Assembly (NCBI RefSeq): GCF_004310285.1
Contig: NZ_SISF01000034.1
Span: 263,890-327,889, forward strand
Length of the DNA stretch: 64,000 nt
Direction of reading: 5' to 3'
Source of the DNA: Agrobacterium cavarae
GTDB taxonomy: Bacteria; Pseudomonadota; Alphaproteobacteria; Rhizobiales; Rhizobiaceae
The notes below the pieces were generated by a model, which was given only the letters and a program-made list of their open reading frames with translations, had not been told where the DNA came from and did no database searches. Positions 34,358 to 44,426 of this stretch are shown in pieces. How positions within the stretch are numbered: position 1 is the first letter of the stretch; every line of letters begins with the position of its first letter. Both the position numbers and the translations under genes were made by a program.

Positions 34358-37279
34358 TCACTCCGCCGCCTGAATATTCTTTTCCGGATGGCGCTCCAGC
34401 AGCTCCTTGAGGAACTGGCCGGTATATGAGCGCTTCTCCTTGACGATCTGCTCGGGCGTGCCGGCTGCCACTACCTCACCACCGCCGGTGCCGCCCTCCG
34501 GGCCGATATCGATGATGTAGTCGGCCGTCTTGATGACCTCGAGATTGTGCTCTATGACCACGACGGAGTTGCCCTGATTGACCAGTTCATGCAGCATTTC
34601 CAGAAGCTTCTTCACGTCGTGGAAATGCAGGCCGGTCGTCGGTTCATCAAGGATGTAAAGTGTTCGGCCAGTCGAGCGTTTGGACAGCTCCTTGGCAAGC
34701 TTGACGCGTTGCGCCTCACCGCCAGACAGCGTGTTTGCCTGTTGGCCGACCTTGATATAGCCAAGCCCGACATCGAAAAGCGATTGCAGCTTGTCCCGCA
34801 CGGCAGGCACGGCGGCAAAGAACTCAACGCCTTCTTCCACTGTCATATCCAGCACGTCGGCAATCGACTTGCTCTTGAAGGTCACGTCCAGCGTTTCGCG
34901 GTTGTAGCGCTTGCCGTGGCAGACATCGCAGGTGACATAGACATCCGGCAGGAAGTGCATCTCGATCTTGATCACGCCATCGCCCTGGCAGGCTTCGCAG
35001 CGCCCACCCTTGACGTTGAAGGAGAAACGGCCCGGCGCATAGCCACGGGCCTTCGCCTCCGGCAGACCGGCGAACCAGTCACGAATTGGTGTGAAGGCGC
35101 CGGTATAGGTGGCCGGGTTGGAGCGTGGTGTACGACCGATCGGCGACTGGTCGATGTCGATGACCTTGTCGATAAACTCGAAGCCATCGATACGATCGTG
35201 TTCCGCCGGAATCTCGCGCGCGCCCATGACGCGGCGTGCGGCAGACTTGTAGAGCGTTTCGATCAGGAAGGTGGACTTGCCGCCACCCGATACACCGGTA
35301 ACCGCTGTGAAGACGCCGAGCGGCACCGAGGCCGTGACATTCTTCAGATTGTTGCCACGTGCGCCAACGACCTTGATCTCCTTGCCCTTCTTTGGCTTGC
35401 GCCGTTCGGCTGGTACAGGAACGCCCATTTCGCCGGAAAGGTACTTGCCCGTCAGCGAGTTCGGGTTGGCCATCACTTCCTGCGGCGTGCCTTCGGCAAT
35501 GACCTGGCCGCCATGGATGCCGGCAGCCGGGCCAATATCGACCACGTAGTCGGCCGTGAGAATGGCGTCCTCGTCGTGCTCGACGACGATGACGGTATTG
35601 CCGATGTCGCGAAGATGCTTCAGCGTTTCTAGCAGGCGAGCATTATCGCGCTGGTGCAGGCCGATGGACGGTTCGTCCAATACGTAAAGAACGCCGGTCA
35701 GGCCGGAGCCGATCTGCGATGCCAGACGGATACGCTGGCTCTCACCGCCCGACAGCGTGCCGGAATTGCGCGACAGGCTGAGGTAATCGAGACCGACGTC
35801 ATTGAGGAAGCGTAGACGTTCGCGAATTTCTTTCAGAATGCGAACGGCGATTTCATTCTGCTTGGCGTTCAGCTTTTCCGGCAGGCCTTCGAACCAGTCG
35901 CGAGCGACCTTGATCGACATCTGCGTGACTTCGCCGATATGAAGCGTGTTGATTTTGACGGCGAGCGCTTCGGGCTTCAGGCGATAACCGGCGCAGGCCG
36001 GGCAGGGGGCTGCCGACATGTAACGCTCGATCTCTTCCCGCGCCCAGGCGCTGTCCGTTTCCTTCCAGCGGCGTTCGAGGTTGGGCACGATGCCTTCGAA
36101 ATTCTTCACTGTCTTGTAGGAGCGGGCACCGTCCTGATACTGGAACTCGATCTTCTCGTCGGTGCCTTTCAGGATCGCTTTCTTGGCGGCATCCGTCAGG
36201 TCGCTCCAGCGGCTGGAGAGCTTGAAGCCGAAGGCTTTGCCGAGCGCTTCCAGCGTTTGGTTGTAATAAGGCGAGGAGGACTTGGCCCACGGCGCAATAG
36301 CGCCATCCTTCAGCGTGCGCGCAGGCTCCGGCACGATCAGTGCCTCATCCACCTTCTGCTGCGAGCCCAGACCATCGCAGGTCGGGCAGGCACCGAAAGG
36401 GTTGTTGAAGGAGAAGAGCCGCGGCTCGATTTCCGGAATGGTGAAGCCGGAAACGGGGCAAGCGAATTTTTCCGAAAACAGCACCCGCTCATGCGTTTCG
36501 TTGAGCGACTTGTTGGCGGAACCGCCGGCGGACGTTTCTTCCGCAGGCAGCGGCTTGTCGGCAAATTCGGCAACGGCCAGACCGTCTGCCAGCTTTAGGC
36601 AGGTCTCCAGGCTGTCGGCCAGGCGCGCGGCCATGTCCGGACGCACTACGGCGCGATCCACCACCACATCGATATCGTGCTTGTACTTCTTGTCGAGTGC
36701 AGGAACGTCGGCAATCTCGTAGAACTGACCATCCACCTTGACGCGCTGGAAGCCCTTCTTCATCAGTTCGGCGAGTTCCTTTTTGTACTCGCCCTTCCGG
36801 CCACGCACGATGGGCGCAAGAATGTAGAGACGCGTACCCTCCTCGAAGGCGAGGATGCGGTCGACCATCTGGCTCACGGTCTGGCTCTCGATCGGCAGGC
36901 CGGTCACCGGCGAATAGGGAACGCCGACGCGCGCGAAGAGAAGGCGCATATAGTCGTAGATTTCCGTCACCGTACCGACGGTCGAACGCGGGTTGCGCGA
37001 AGTCGTTTTCTGCTCGATGGAGATCGCAGGGGATAGACCTTCGATCTGATCGACATCCGGCTTCTGCATCATCTCCAAAAACTGGCGCGCATAGGCAGAA
37101 AGGCTCTCCACATAGCGGCGCTGCCCCTCGGCGTAGATGGTATCGAAAGCCAGCGACGACTTGCCGGAACCGGACAGGCCCGTCATGACGATCAGCTTAT
37201 TGCGCGGCAAATCAAGGTCGATCCCCTTGAGATTGTGCTCACGCGCGCCGCGGATGGAAATCGTCTTCAATTCACTCAT
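34358..37279 (-). CDS. uvrA: Excinuclease ABC subunit A
   Basis: 973 residues, the damage-recognition ATPase of nucleotide excision repair. Two ABC modules are visible: the first with [10 protein letters not shown] near residue 35 and [16 protein letters not shown], the second with [15 protein letters not shown] and [16 protein letters not shown]. Zinc-finger cysteine pairs are seen in [12 protein letters not shown] and [11 protein letters not shown] (about residues 281-308) and in [29 protein letters not shown] (cited by its CxxC pairs). A perfect SOS box at 37439 lies upstream, so LexA control is expected. It works with Mfd at 6536. Confidence 0.98.
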   Translation of the reverse strand: MSELKTISIRGAREHNLKGIDLDLPRNKLIVMTGLSGSGKSSLAFDTIYAEGQRRYVESLSAYARQFLEMMQKPDVDQIEGLSPAISIEQKTTSRNPRSTVGTVTEIYDYMRLLFARVGVPYSPVTGLPIESQTVSQMVDRILAFEEGTRLYILAPIVRGRKGEYKKELAELMKKGFQRVKVDGQFYEIADVPALDKKYKHDIDVVVDRAVVRPDMAARLADSLETCLKLADGLAVAEFADKPLPAEETSAGGSANKSLNETHERVLFSEKFACPVSGFTIPEIEPRLFSFNNPFGACPTCDGLGSQQKVDEALIVPEPARTLKDGAIAPWAKSSSPYYNQTLEALGKAFGFKLSSRWSDLTDAAKKAILKGTDEKIEFQYQDGARSYKTVKNFEGIVPNLERRWKETDSAWAREEIERYMSAAPCPACAGYRLKPEALAVKINTLHIGEVTQMSIKVARDWFEGLPEKLNAKQNEIAVRILKEIRERLRFLNDVGLDYLSLSRNSGTLSGGESQRIRLASQIGSGLTGVLYVLDEPSIGLHQRDNARLLETLKHLRDIGNTVIVVEHDEDAILTADYVVDIGPAAGIHGGQVIAEGTPQEVMANPNSLTGKYLSGEMGVPVPAERRKPKKGKEIKVVGARGNNLKNVTASVPLGVFTAVTGVSGGGKSTFLIETLYKSAARRVMGAREIPAEHDRIDGFEFIDKVIDIDQSPIGRTPRSNPATYTGAFTPIRDWFAGLPEAKARGYAPGRFSFNVKGGRCEACQGDGVIKIEMHFLPDVYVTCDVCHGKRYNRETLDVTFKSKSIADVLDMTVEEGVEFFAAVPAVRDKLQSLFDVGLGYIKVGQQANTLSGGEAQRVKLAKELSKRSTGRTLYILDEPTTGLHFHDVKKLLEMLHELVNQGNSVVVIEHNLEVIKTADYIIDIGPEGGTGGGEVVAAGTPEQIVKEKRSYTGQFLKELLERHPEKNIQAAE

Positions 37280-37438
37280 GACAAGGCTCTGGATTTCAGC
37301 TGTTTGGACGGATCGGTTCTTATGTCATCATCTGGAACGGCGTGTCGAGACGATTGACGTTCCGGTATGGTCTTGCCCGGCGCGCTCTCGCCTGGGAATG
37401 CTTCTGGATCTGCTTGACTCACTCACCACGCCTTAATA

Positions 37439-37453
37439 GAACAAAAAAGGAAC
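37439..37453. promoter_or_regulatory. SOS box (LexA site) between uvrA and ssb
   Basis: GAAC-AAAAAAG-GAAC matches the alphaproteobacterial LexA direct-repeat consensus GTTC-N7-GTTC read on the other strand. It is 160 bases from the uvrA start and 149 from the ssb start, so it could serve either or both divergent promoters. The rest of this 322-base gap (37280-37601) shows no gene. Confidence 0.8.
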
Positions 37454-37601
37454 ATATTGCAACTATGCCCGTTGGCAAGAACATTCCTTGTGGATTGTCG
37501 TTCCACTCGCTGCCCATCGCGACGAGGGATGGTCTATGGTGCGCGGGACTTTTGAACAGGAAAAATGCCGTTCATGACGTTCGGCAGACAGGAAGATAAA
37601 T

Positions 37602-38144
37602 ATGGCTGGCAGCGTAAACAAGGTTATTCTGGTCGGAAATGTCGGCGCTGATCCGGAAATTCGCCGCACGCAGGATGGCCGACCAATCGCCAACCTGCGC
37701 ATCGCGACGTCGGAAAGCTGGCGTGACCGTAATTCGGGCGAGCGCAAGGAGAAGACCGAATGGCACACGGTCGTCGTCTTCAATGAAGGCCTCTGCAAAG
37801 TCGTTGAGCAATACGTCAAGAAGGGCGCCAAGCTCTACATCGAAGGCGCGCTGCAGACCCGCAAATGGCAGGACCAGAACGGCAATGATCGTTATTCGAC
37901 GGAAATCGTTCTCCAGGGCTTCAACTCGACGCTGACCATGCTTGACGGTCGCGGCGAAGGCGGCGGCGGTGGCCGTGGCGGAGACTTTGGTGGCGGTGGC
38001 GATTATGCCGGCGGCGGCTCCTACGGGGGGGGTAGCGGTGGCGGTTACGACCAGCAGCCCGCGCGTGGCGGCGGTGCGTCGCGCGGTGGCCAGCCCTCCG
38101 GCGGCAACTTCTCCAACGATCTGGACGACGATATCCCGTTTTGA
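37602..38144 (+). CDS. ssb: Single-stranded DNA-binding protein
   Basis: 180 residues. The N-terminal OB fold is clear ([45 protein letters not shown]), followed by a long Gly-rich disordered linker (many GGG units, about residues 118-165) and the conserved acidic tip DLDDDIPF that recruits partner proteins such as RecG and primase. Tetramer in the cytoplasm. Divergent from uvrA with a shared SOS box, an arrangement common in alphaproteobacteria. Confidence 0.98.
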   Translation: MAGSVNKVILVGNVGADPEIRRTQDGRPIANLRIATSESWRDRNSGERKEKTEWHTVVVFNEGLCKVVEQYVKKGAKLYIEGALQTRKWQDQNGNDRYSTEIVLQGFNSTLTMLDGRGEGGGGGRGGDFGGGGDYAGGGSYGGGSGGGYDQQPARGGGASRGGQPSGGNFSNDLDDDIPF

Positions 38145-38203
38145 TGACGGCGGTTGAGGCACGCGTTGTTTTGCGCGCTCATGCCAATTGATAAGACAAT
38201 ATG

Positions 38204-38237
38204 AAGGGGTGGCGGTTACGCTGCCCCTTATTTCTTT
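38204..38237 (+). terminator. Terminator after ssb
   Basis: AAGGGGTGGCG / GTTA / CGCTGCCCCTT, an imperfect stem of 11 with inner mismatches, followed by ATTTCTTT. It lies 60 bases after the ssb stop and just before the next small gene. Confidence 0.55.
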
Positions 38238-38257
38238 AGTCATTGAAGGATACGCAT

Positions 38258-38515
38258 ATGCCAGACCAGACATCACCTTCCCCGCAACCCGCCACATGGC
38301 GGATCGTCCTGGCCTTCATCCTCGATTTCTTCACGGCATTCTGGGTGCTGGGCTTCCTCGTCGCCTCGATCCTTGGCGGCCGCACGGAAAACGGCTTCGA
38401 GTTGAACGGCCTATCGGCCATCGTCTTCTTCGCCTCCATTGTCGCCTATTTTGTTGTGTTCAACAAATATCTCGGTGGCACGATCTGGAAGCGTTTGCTG
38501 AAGGCGAAGCGGTGA
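38258..38515 (+). CDS. Small membrane protein (RDD-like)
   Basis: 85 residues with two hydrophobic spans (IVLAFILDFFTAFWVLGFLVAS and LSAIVFFASIVAYFVVF in parts). The segment ILDFFTAFWVLG ... ILGGRTENGFELNG ... NKYLGGTIWKRLLKAKR resembles a shortened RDD-family domain, whose normal length is about 130 residues or more. AAGGA lies upstream of the ATG at 38258. Function unknown; inner-membrane location is inferred. Confidence 0.75.
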   Translation: MPDQTSPSPQPATWRIVLAFILDFFTAFWVLGFLVASILGGRTENGFELNGLSAIVFFASIVAYFVVFNKYLGGTIWKRLLKAKR

Positions 38516-38589
38516 GCGCATTTTCTCCTGTAAATCCTGTGCGCGCTTGATCATCGCATATCACCGAGCGGCGACTTTCACGGGAGGTA

Positions 38590-38997
38590 TCAGGGGTGCA
38601 TCTTTGCACCCTTGCAAATCTTGTCGACGGTCTTCTTATCGGACCGCAACGCGAGACCAACGAGCTTGGCATTGTCCGGAGTGAACCTGGCAAAGACCTC
38701 TCGATTGGCCGCATCGTGACCCGTTGCGAACATCTCTTCGATGTAGGCTGATGCCGTGACATTTCGCTCCAGCGTCCGCCGGTGGATGGTTCGCAGTGTC
38801 TCTTGGTCAGCGGTCAGAACCACGATTGGCTGGATGGACATCGGATTGTAGACATTATCAGCGGCATCCCGATATGCTTCGCCGATGATCGCGGGCGATT
38901 GAGCGATGATACCGCTTGTCAGAAAAGCGGTGACGTTTAGCTTTTGCCACGTGGCAAGGTCATCGCGAATGATGATCGCGATTTTGGTGTCGAACAT
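38590..38997 (-). CDS. DUF2000 family protein
   Basis: 135 residues, starting with the family-typical TKIAIIIRDDLATWQKLNVTAFL and containing YNPMSIQPIVVL. DUF2000 proteins have an alpha/beta fold related to peptidyl-tRNA hydrolase 2 and no known function. A strong AAAGGAG precedes the ATG at 38997, so this start is secure. Its ATG overlaps by two bases the ATG assigned to the divergent AraC-type gene, so its promoter must lie inside that gene. Confidence 0.85.
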   Translation of the reverse strand: MFDTKIAIIIRDDLATWQKLNVTAFLTSGIIAQSPAIIGEAYRDAADNVYNPMSIQPIVVLTADQETLRTIHRRTLERNVTASAYIEEMFATGHDAANREVFARFTPDNAKLVGLALRSDKKTVDKICKGAKMHP

Positions 38998-39883
38998 GTC
39001 TTACTCCTTTGAAGGTATCGAGGACATCGAGCAACTAGCGGTGCAGCGGGCGCTGGGTCTTGAACGTTCGTGCGTGGAATTTCAGCCTGGCGTGCGCGTG
39101 GTTGCGGAAAGTAGAGGGATTGAGCGGACCGAGGTGCGGTTCCACGGCAATGGGTTTACACCGCATCGGCACGACACCTACGCGTTGGGGCTGACCCTGC
39201 ATGGCGTGCAAACCTTTCGCTATCGCGGCGTCGAGCGGTTCAGCATGCCCGGAAACGTCATCGTGCTGCATCCGGACGAGGTTCACGATGGGGCTGCTGG
39301 AACGGATGCAGGGCTGATCTATCGCATGGTCTACATGCCGCCCGAGTTGATCGGTGCCATCGACGGTTACTCTTGTTCCTTGCCATTCGTGCCGGATCCG
39401 GTTGTCGCCAATGCCGAGTTGTCTCGTACGCTTGCCTACATTCTGTCGGACCTTGATCACGAACCCGATGATCTCGCCAAGGATGATGCAATCCAGCGGA
39501 TCGGGACGATTCTCTCTCGTGAAGCAGGAGCGCCTCGCAAACAGGTTACCAAGGTCGCGCAATCGGCCGTGTTGCAGGCGCGGGATTTTCTTCTCAGCCA
39601 TAGTGATGAGCCGGTGCGATCCGCGACGCTCGAGAACATCACAGGGCTGGACCGGTATGCCCTTTCAAGGCATTTCAGGCAGTTGCTTGGCACCAGCCCG
39701 CACCGCTATCTCGTGATGCGTCGACTCAGCCAAGCAAAACGATTGCTGTTGGCGGGCAGCAGTCTGGCAGGCGCGGCAGTCGAAGCAGGCTTTGCGGATC
39801 AAGCTCATCTCACGCGACACTTTCGCGATGCCTTCGGCATTACGCCGGGACGGTGGTTGGCATTGCAGGATCGCAAAGAATGA
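38996..39883 (+). CDS. AraC-family transcriptional regulator
   Basis: About 295 residues: an N-terminal cupin-type sensor (FHGNGFTPHRHDTYALGLTLHG, FSMPGNVIVLHPDEVHDG in parts) and a C-terminal double helix-turn-helix (TLENITGLDRYALSRHFRQ; AVEAGFADQAHLTRHFRDAFGITPGRW, in parts). The ATG at 38996 has no ribosome-binding site and overlaps the start of the opposite gene; the true start may be a few codons downstream (for example GTG near 39042). It probably regulates the neighbouring DUF2000 gene. The ligand is unknown. Confidence 0.88.
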   Translation: MSYSFEGIEDIEQLAVQRALGLERSCVEFQPGVRVVAESRGIERTEVRFHGNGFTPHRHDTYALGLTLHGVQTFRYRGVERFSMPGNVIVLHPDEVHDGAAGTDAGLIYRMVYMPPELIGAIDGYSCSLPFVPDPVVANAELSRTLAYILSDLDHEPDDLAKDDAIQRIGTILSREAGAPRKQVTKVAQSAVLQARDFLLSHSDEPVRSATLENITGLDRYALSRHFRQLLGTSPHRYLVMRRLSQAKRLLLAGSSLAGAAVEAGFADQAHLTRHFRDAFGITPGRWLALQDRKE

Positions 39884-39995
39884 AAAGCGTTAACTTGCTT
39901 GCCCTGATGCGAGTGTCGAAAACACGGTCAACGGATGGTTAAGCAAATGCGGTTATTGTGATTCCAGTAGCGCGTTTGAAGGCTGTTTTCAGAGT

Positions 39996-40313
39996 ATGTG
40001 GACGAAACATCATAAGAAAAGACGGTTTGGCCGTCTTGTTGTTCCAGCGATCACGGTCGCCTTTCTTTCCTATTTCGGCTATCATTCCATTCATGGCGAT
40101 TTCGGGCTGGAAGCCATGGAGCGCCTGGAGCGCCAGCGTATTGCCAGAACGGCTGAGCGGGACAAGATCGTCAAGACCCGCGTGGCGCTGGAGCGTCAAG
40201 TGGAGTTGATGAGCGATGGGTCGCTCGAGCGGGATATGATCGACGAGATTTCGCGTTATCAGTTGAACATGTCGAAACCGGACGAAATCGTCATCATGAA
40301 CGGATATATGTGA
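39996..40313 (+). CDS. ftsB: FtsB/DivIC-family septum formation protein
   Basis: 105 residues: a short basic cytoplasmic tail (MWTKHHKKRR), one membrane span (LVVPAITVAFLSYFGY), then a periplasmic coiled coil (LEAMERLERQRIARTAERDKI in parts). This is the FtsB/DivIC layout, a bitopic divisome protein that bridges FtsL and FtsQ. Its position before the pyruvate dehydrogenase operon is common in rhizobia. A palindrome overlaps its stop codon. The family assignment is good; the role in division is from homology. Confidence 0.85.
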   Translation: MWTKHHKKRRFGRLVVPAITVAFLSYFGYHSIHGDFGLEAMERLERQRIARTAERDKIVKTRVALERQVELMSDGSLERDMIDEISRYQLNMSKPDEIVIMNGYM

Positions 40314-40345
40314 TTAACCTAATTTCGGTTAATCATGGAATTTAT
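40311..40345 (+). terminator. Possible weak terminator overlapping the ftsB stop codon
   Basis: TGATTAACC / TAATTTC / GGTTAATCA, perfect 9-base stem that includes the TGA stop, followed by the T-rich TTTATTTTT. The AU-rich stem would be weak; it may instead be an operator upstream of pdhA. A second palindrome TGCCAT / GCGTTT / ATGGCA lies at 40376-40393 in the pdhA promoter region. Confidence 0.35.
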
Positions 40346-40464
40346 TTTTAAATACAGTCGTTTACTTAGAATATGTGCCATGCGTTTATGGCATTGCTGT
40401 GGCGACCTTTCTTGCATATGTTACGCGCCGATCCAACCATTCTAATTCAACTAGGGAGGGATGA

Positions 40465-41511
40465 ATGGCGCCGCGCAAAAACGCGTCTGTATCCGGCCGC
40501 AAGACAACGGCAAAGACGCCTGCCAAGGAATTCACCGGCAAGAACGCCCCGGATTTCGGCAAGGACGAAGAACTCCACGCGTATCGCGAGATGCTGCTCA
40601 TCCGCCGCTTCGAGGAAAAGGCCGGCCAGCTTTATGGCATGGGCTTTATCGGCGGTTTCTGTCACCTCTACATCGGCCAGGAAGCCGTTGTCGTTGGTAT
40701 GCAGATGTCGCAGAAGGAAGGCGATCAGGTCATCACCGCCTATCGTGACCACGGCCATATGCTGGCTGCCGGCATGAGCCCACGCGGTGTTATGGCGGAA
40801 CTGACCGGACGTCGCGGCGGCCTTTCCAAGGGTAAAGGCGGCTCGATGCATATGTTCTCCAAGGAGAAGCATTTTTACGGCGGCCATGGCATCGTCGGTG
40901 CGCAGGTTTCGCTCGGTACCGGTCTGGCCTTCGCAAACAAGTATCGCGGCAACGACAATGTGTCGGTGACCTATTTCGGTGACGGCGCGGCCAACCAGGG
41001 TCAGGTCTATGAGAGCTTTAACATGGCTGCTCTCTGGAAACTCCCCATCATCTACATCGTCGAGAACAACCGTTACGCCATGGGCACCTCGACCAGCCGT
41101 GCCACGGCGCAGTCGAACTATTCGCTTCGCGGTTCCGGCTTCGGCATCCCCGGCGTTCAGGTGGACGGCATGGACGTTCGCGCCGTCAAGGCTGCTGCGG
41201 ACGAAGCTCTTGAGCATTGCCGCTCCGGCAAGGGTCCGATCATTCTGGAAATGCTGACCTATCGCTATCGCGGTCACTCCATGTCCGACCCGGCCAAGTA
41301 TCGTTCCAAGGACGAAGTGCAGAAGATGCGCTCCGAGCATGACCCGATCGAGCAGGTCAAGGCGCGGCTCATGGAGCAGGGCTGGGCAAGCGAAGACGAG
41401 TTGAAGGCGATCGACAAGGATGTCCGTGACATCGTGGCCGACAGCGCCGACTTTGCCCAGAACGATCCAGAGCCGGATGTATCCGAGCTTTACACCGACA
41501 TTCTGCTCTGA
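40465..41511 (+). CDS. pdhA: Pyruvate dehydrogenase E1 component, alpha subunit
   Basis: 348 residues. With PdhB it decarboxylates pyruvate using thiamine diphosphate and loads the acetyl group on lipoyl domains. The ThDP-binding motif begins with [15 protein letters not shown] and ends in [25 protein letters not shown] is the phosphorylation-loop-like segment of the family. A basic, Lys/Ala-rich leader of about 30 residues precedes the fold. GGGAGG lies upstream. First gene of pdhA-pdhB-pdhC-esterase-lpd. Confidence 0.98.
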   Translation: MAPRKNASVSGRKTTAKTPAKEFTGKNAPDFGKDEELHAYREMLLIRRFEEKAGQLYGMGFIGGFCHLYIGQEAVVVGMQMSQKEGDQVITAYRDHGHMLAAGMSPRGVMAELTGRRGGLSKGKGGSMHMFSKEKHFYGGHGIVGAQVSLGTGLAFANKYRGNDNVSVTYFGDGAANQGQVYESFNMAALWKLPIIYIVENNRYAMGTSTSRATAQSNYSLRGSGFGIPGVQVDGMDVRAVKAAADEALEHCRSGKGPIILEMLTYRYRGHSMSDPAKYRSKDEVQKMRSEHDPIEQVKARLMEQGWASEDELKAIDKDVRDIVADSADFAQNDPEPDVSELYTDILL

Positions 41512-41528
41512 TCGGGAAAGGGAAAACA

Positions 41529-42956
41529 ATGCCAGTAGAAATTCTTATGCCCGCCCTTTCCCCCACCATGGAGGAAGGCACGCTTTCCAAGTGGTTGAAG
41601 AAAGAGGGTGACAAGGTCACCTCCGGCGACGTGATCGCGGAAATCGAAACCGACAAGGCGACGATGGAAGTCGAAGCCGTGGACGAGGGCGTCATCGGCA
41701 AGATCCTGATCGATGCCGGTACCGAAAACGTCAAGGTGAATACGGCAATTGCCGTTCTCCTTCAGGAAGGCGAAAGCGCAGACGACCTGTCGTCTTCCGC
41801 CGCAACGAAGAAGGAAGAGCCGAAGGCCGAAGCCGCAGGCTCCGGTTCTGACGCCGCCGGCGGCAAGGCCCGCGAAGCCAGCGAAGAACCATCCGCTTCG
41901 AAAGAGACGGCGAAGGCTCCGGCTGCACCGAAGATCGAAGTTGCTGCCGATCCGGATATTCCGGAAGGCACCGAGTTCGTCAGCCAGACCGTGCGCGAAG
42001 CGCTTCGCGATGCCATGGCTGAGGAAATGCGCTCCGACGAAAAAGTCTTTGTCATGGGCGAAGAGGTTGCCGAGTACCAGGGCGCCTACAAGATCACGCA
42101 GGGTCTCCTGCAGGAATTCGGCGCCAAGCGCGTCATCGATACGCCGATCACCGAACACGGCTTTGCCGGTATCGGTGTTGGCGCTGCCATGACCGGCCTG
42201 AAGCCGATCGTCGAATTCATGACCTTCAACTTCGCCATGCAGGCGATCGACCAGATCGTCAACTCTGCCGCGAAGACGCTCTATATGTCTGGCGGTCAGA
42301 TGGGCGCACCGATGGTGTTCCGTGGTCCGTCGGGCGCTGCTGCCCGCGTGGCTGCTCAGCACTCGCAGTGCTATGCCGCATGGTACAGTCACATCCCCGG
42401 CCTCAAGGTCGTCATGCCCTACACGGCAGCCGACGCGAAGGGCCTTTTGAAGGCGGCGATCCGTGATCCGAACCCGGTCATCTTCCTCGAAAACGAAATC
42501 CTTTACGGTCAGAGCTTCGACGTGCCGAAGCTGGATGATTTCGTCCTGCCGATCGGCAAGGCGCGCATTCACCGCAAGGGCAAGGATGCAACCATCGTTT
42601 CCTTCGGTATCGGCATGACCTATGCGGTCAAGGCTGTCGCCGAGTTGGAAAAGGAAGGCATCGATGTCGAGCTGATCGACCTTCGTACCATCCGCCCGAT
42701 GGATCTTCCGACGGTGATCGAATCCGTCAAGAAGACCGGCCGCCTGGTCACTGTCGAAGAAGGCTTCCCGCAGTCATCGGTCGGTGACTTCATCTCCAAC
42801 CAGGTTCAGCGCGCTGCATTCGATTATCTCGATGCACCGATCCTGACCATTGCCGGTAAAGACGTTCCAATGCCTTACGCCGCAAACCTGGAGAAGCTGG
42901 CTCTGCCAAACGTTGACGAAGTCATCCAGGCTGTCAAAGCCGTCTGCTACAAGTAA
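41529..42956 (+). CDS. pdhB: Pyruvate dehydrogenase E1 component, beta subunit, with N-terminal lipoyl domain
   Basis: 475 residues, about 140 longer than a plain E1 beta. Residues 1-80 are a lipoyl domain ([33 protein letters not shown] with the lipoylated Lys), then an Ala/Pro/Glu-rich linker to about residue 140, then the E1 beta transketolase fold ([55 protein letters not shown] in parts). The fusion is known in rhizobia. Start 17 bases after pdhA. Confidence 0.97.
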   Translation: MPVEILMPALSPTMEEGTLSKWLKKEGDKVTSGDVIAEIETDKATMEVEAVDEGVIGKILIDAGTENVKVNTAIAVLLQEGESADDLSSSAATKKEEPKAEAAGSGSDAAGGKAREASEEPSASKETAKAPAAPKIEVAADPDIPEGTEFVSQTVREALRDAMAEEMRSDEKVFVMGEEVAEYQGAYKITQGLLQEFGAKRVIDTPITEHGFAGIGVGAAMTGLKPIVEFMTFNFAMQAIDQIVNSAAKTLYMSGGQMGAPMVFRGPSGAAARVAAQHSQCYAAWYSHIPGLKVVMPYTAADAKGLLKAAIRDPNPVIFLENEILYGQSFDVPKLDDFVLPIGKARIHRKGKDATIVSFGIGMTYAVKAVAELEKEGIDVELIDLRTIRPMDLPTVIESVKKTGRLVTVEEGFPQSSVGDFISNQVQRAAFDYLDAPILTIAGKDVPMPYAANLEKLALPNVDEVIQAVKAVCYK

Positions 42957-42971
42957 GGGGAGGGCGTTTCG

Positions 42972-44366
42972 ATGCCTATCAACATCACCATGCCTGCCCT
43001 TTCTCCGACGATGGAAGAGGGCAATCTGGCCAAGTGGCTGGTCAAGGAAGGCGACAAGGTTGCTCCCGGCGACGTGATTGCCGAAATCGAGACCGACAAG
43101 GCGACCATGGAAGTGGAAGCTGTGGACGAGGGCACGGTCGCCAAGATCGTGGTTCCGGCCGGCACCGACGCGGTCAAGGTGAATGCCTTGATCGCCATCC
43201 TCGCAGGCGAAGGCGAAGACGTGGCTGAAGCGGCAAAGGGTGGCGATGCTGCTCCTGCCAAGTCAGAGGCGAAAGCTGAAGCTCCCAAGCAGGAAGCCAA
43301 GGCCGAGGCCCCGAAGGACGAGAAGTCTGAAGCTGCTCCCAAGGCTGACAAGCCGGTTGCAGATCAGGCTGCTGCGCCTTCCACGCCAGCACCTGTATCC
43401 AAGTCCGGCGAGCGCCTTTTTGCCTCGCCATTGGCACGCCGCATGGCCAAGGATGCCGGTCTTGATCTTTCCGCTGTGTCCGGCTCCGGCCCGCATGGCC
43501 GTATCGTCAAGTCTGACGTCGAAAAGGCAGTCGCTTCCGGTGGCGCAAAGGCGGCACCGGCTGCTGCACAGGCATCTGCATCGTCGGCTGCTCCGGCTCC
43601 GGCCGCTGCCAAGGGTCCGTCTGATGAAAGCGTTCTCAAGCTGTTTGCCGAAGGCTCTTACGAGCTGCTGCCGCACGACGGCATGCGCAAGACGATTGCT
43701 TCGCGCCTGACCGAGTCGACCCAGACGGTTCCGTCCTACACGGTGTCGATGGAATGCGAACTCGATGCGATGCTGAAGCTTCGTGCGGAGATCAATGCAT
43801 CCGCACCGGTGAAGAAGACCGAGAAGGGCGAGGTTCCGGCCTTCAAGCTCTCCGTCAACGACTTCATCATCAAGGCTATGGCGCTTGCACTGCGCGATGT
43901 TCCGATGGCGAATGCTTCCTGGACATCGACAGCCCGTGTTCTTCACAAGCACGCCGATGTCGGCGTTGCCGTGTCGATCCCGGATGGCCTGATCACGCCG
44001 ATTGTTCGCAAGGCCGAGGAGAAGTCGCTTTCGGCCATCTCCAACGAGGTCAAGGATCTCGCCAAGCGTGCCCGCGACAAGAAGCTCAAGCCCGAAGAAT
44101 ACCAAGGTGGGACGACATCCGTCTCGAACCTCGGCATGTTCGGCGTTTCGTCCTTCACGTCGATCGTCAACCTGCCGCAGGCTTCGATCGTCTCCATCGG
44201 CGCTGGCGTCGAGAAGCCCGTCGTTCGTGGCGGCAAGATCGAAGTCGGGACGGTGATGACGGCGACCTTTGCCTTCGACCACCGCGTTATCGATGGTGCG
44301 CTGGGCGCAGAGCTTGCTTCCGCCTTCAAGCGCTACATCGAAAGCCCGATGTCGATGCTGGTCTGA
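42972..44366 (+). CDS. pdhC: Dihydrolipoamide acetyltransferase (E2) of pyruvate dehydrogenase
   Basis: 464 residues: one N-terminal lipoyl domain almost identical to that of PdhB ([16 protein letters not shown]), an Ala/Lys/Glu/Pro-rich linker, a peripheral-subunit-binding domain (ASPLARRMAKDAGLDLSAV, GPHGRIVKSDVE), a second Ala-rich linker and the catalytic acetyltransferase core ending with the active-site FDHRVIDGALGAE. It forms the core of the complex and transfers acetyl to CoA. Start 15 bases after pdhB. The near-identical lipoyl segments at 41540-41690 and 42980-43130 point to domain duplication within the operon. Confidence 0.97.
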   Translation: MPINITMPALSPTMEEGNLAKWLVKEGDKVAPGDVIAEIETDKATMEVEAVDEGTVAKIVVPAGTDAVKVNALIAILAGEGEDVAEAAKGGDAAPAKSEAKAEAPKQEAKAEAPKDEKSEAAPKADKPVADQAAAPSTPAPVSKSGERLFASPLARRMAKDAGLDLSAVSGSGPHGRIVKSDVEKAVASGGAKAAPAAAQASASSAAPAPAAAKGPSDESVLKLFAEGSYELLPHDGMRKTIASRLTESTQTVPSYTVSMECELDAMLKLRAEINASAPVKKTEKGEVPAFKLSVNDFIIKAMALALRDVPMANASWTSTARVLHKHADVGVAVSIPDGLITPIVRKAEEKSLSAISNEVKDLAKRARDKKLKPEEYQGGTTSVSNLGMFGVSSFTSIVNLPQASIVSIGAGVEKPVVRGGKIEVGTVMTATFAFDHRVIDGALGAELASAFKRYIESPMSMLV

Positions 44367-44426
44367 TAAAATGGTTGAGCCGGATGCTGGTGTCAGCCTT
44401 CGGCTCTTCTCCTTCTGGAGGCGGAT

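Noticed and set aside
38906-38995. N-terminal extension of the AraC-type regulator
   Set aside because: It would overlap 90 bases of the DUF2000 gene in antisense and has no family resemblance.
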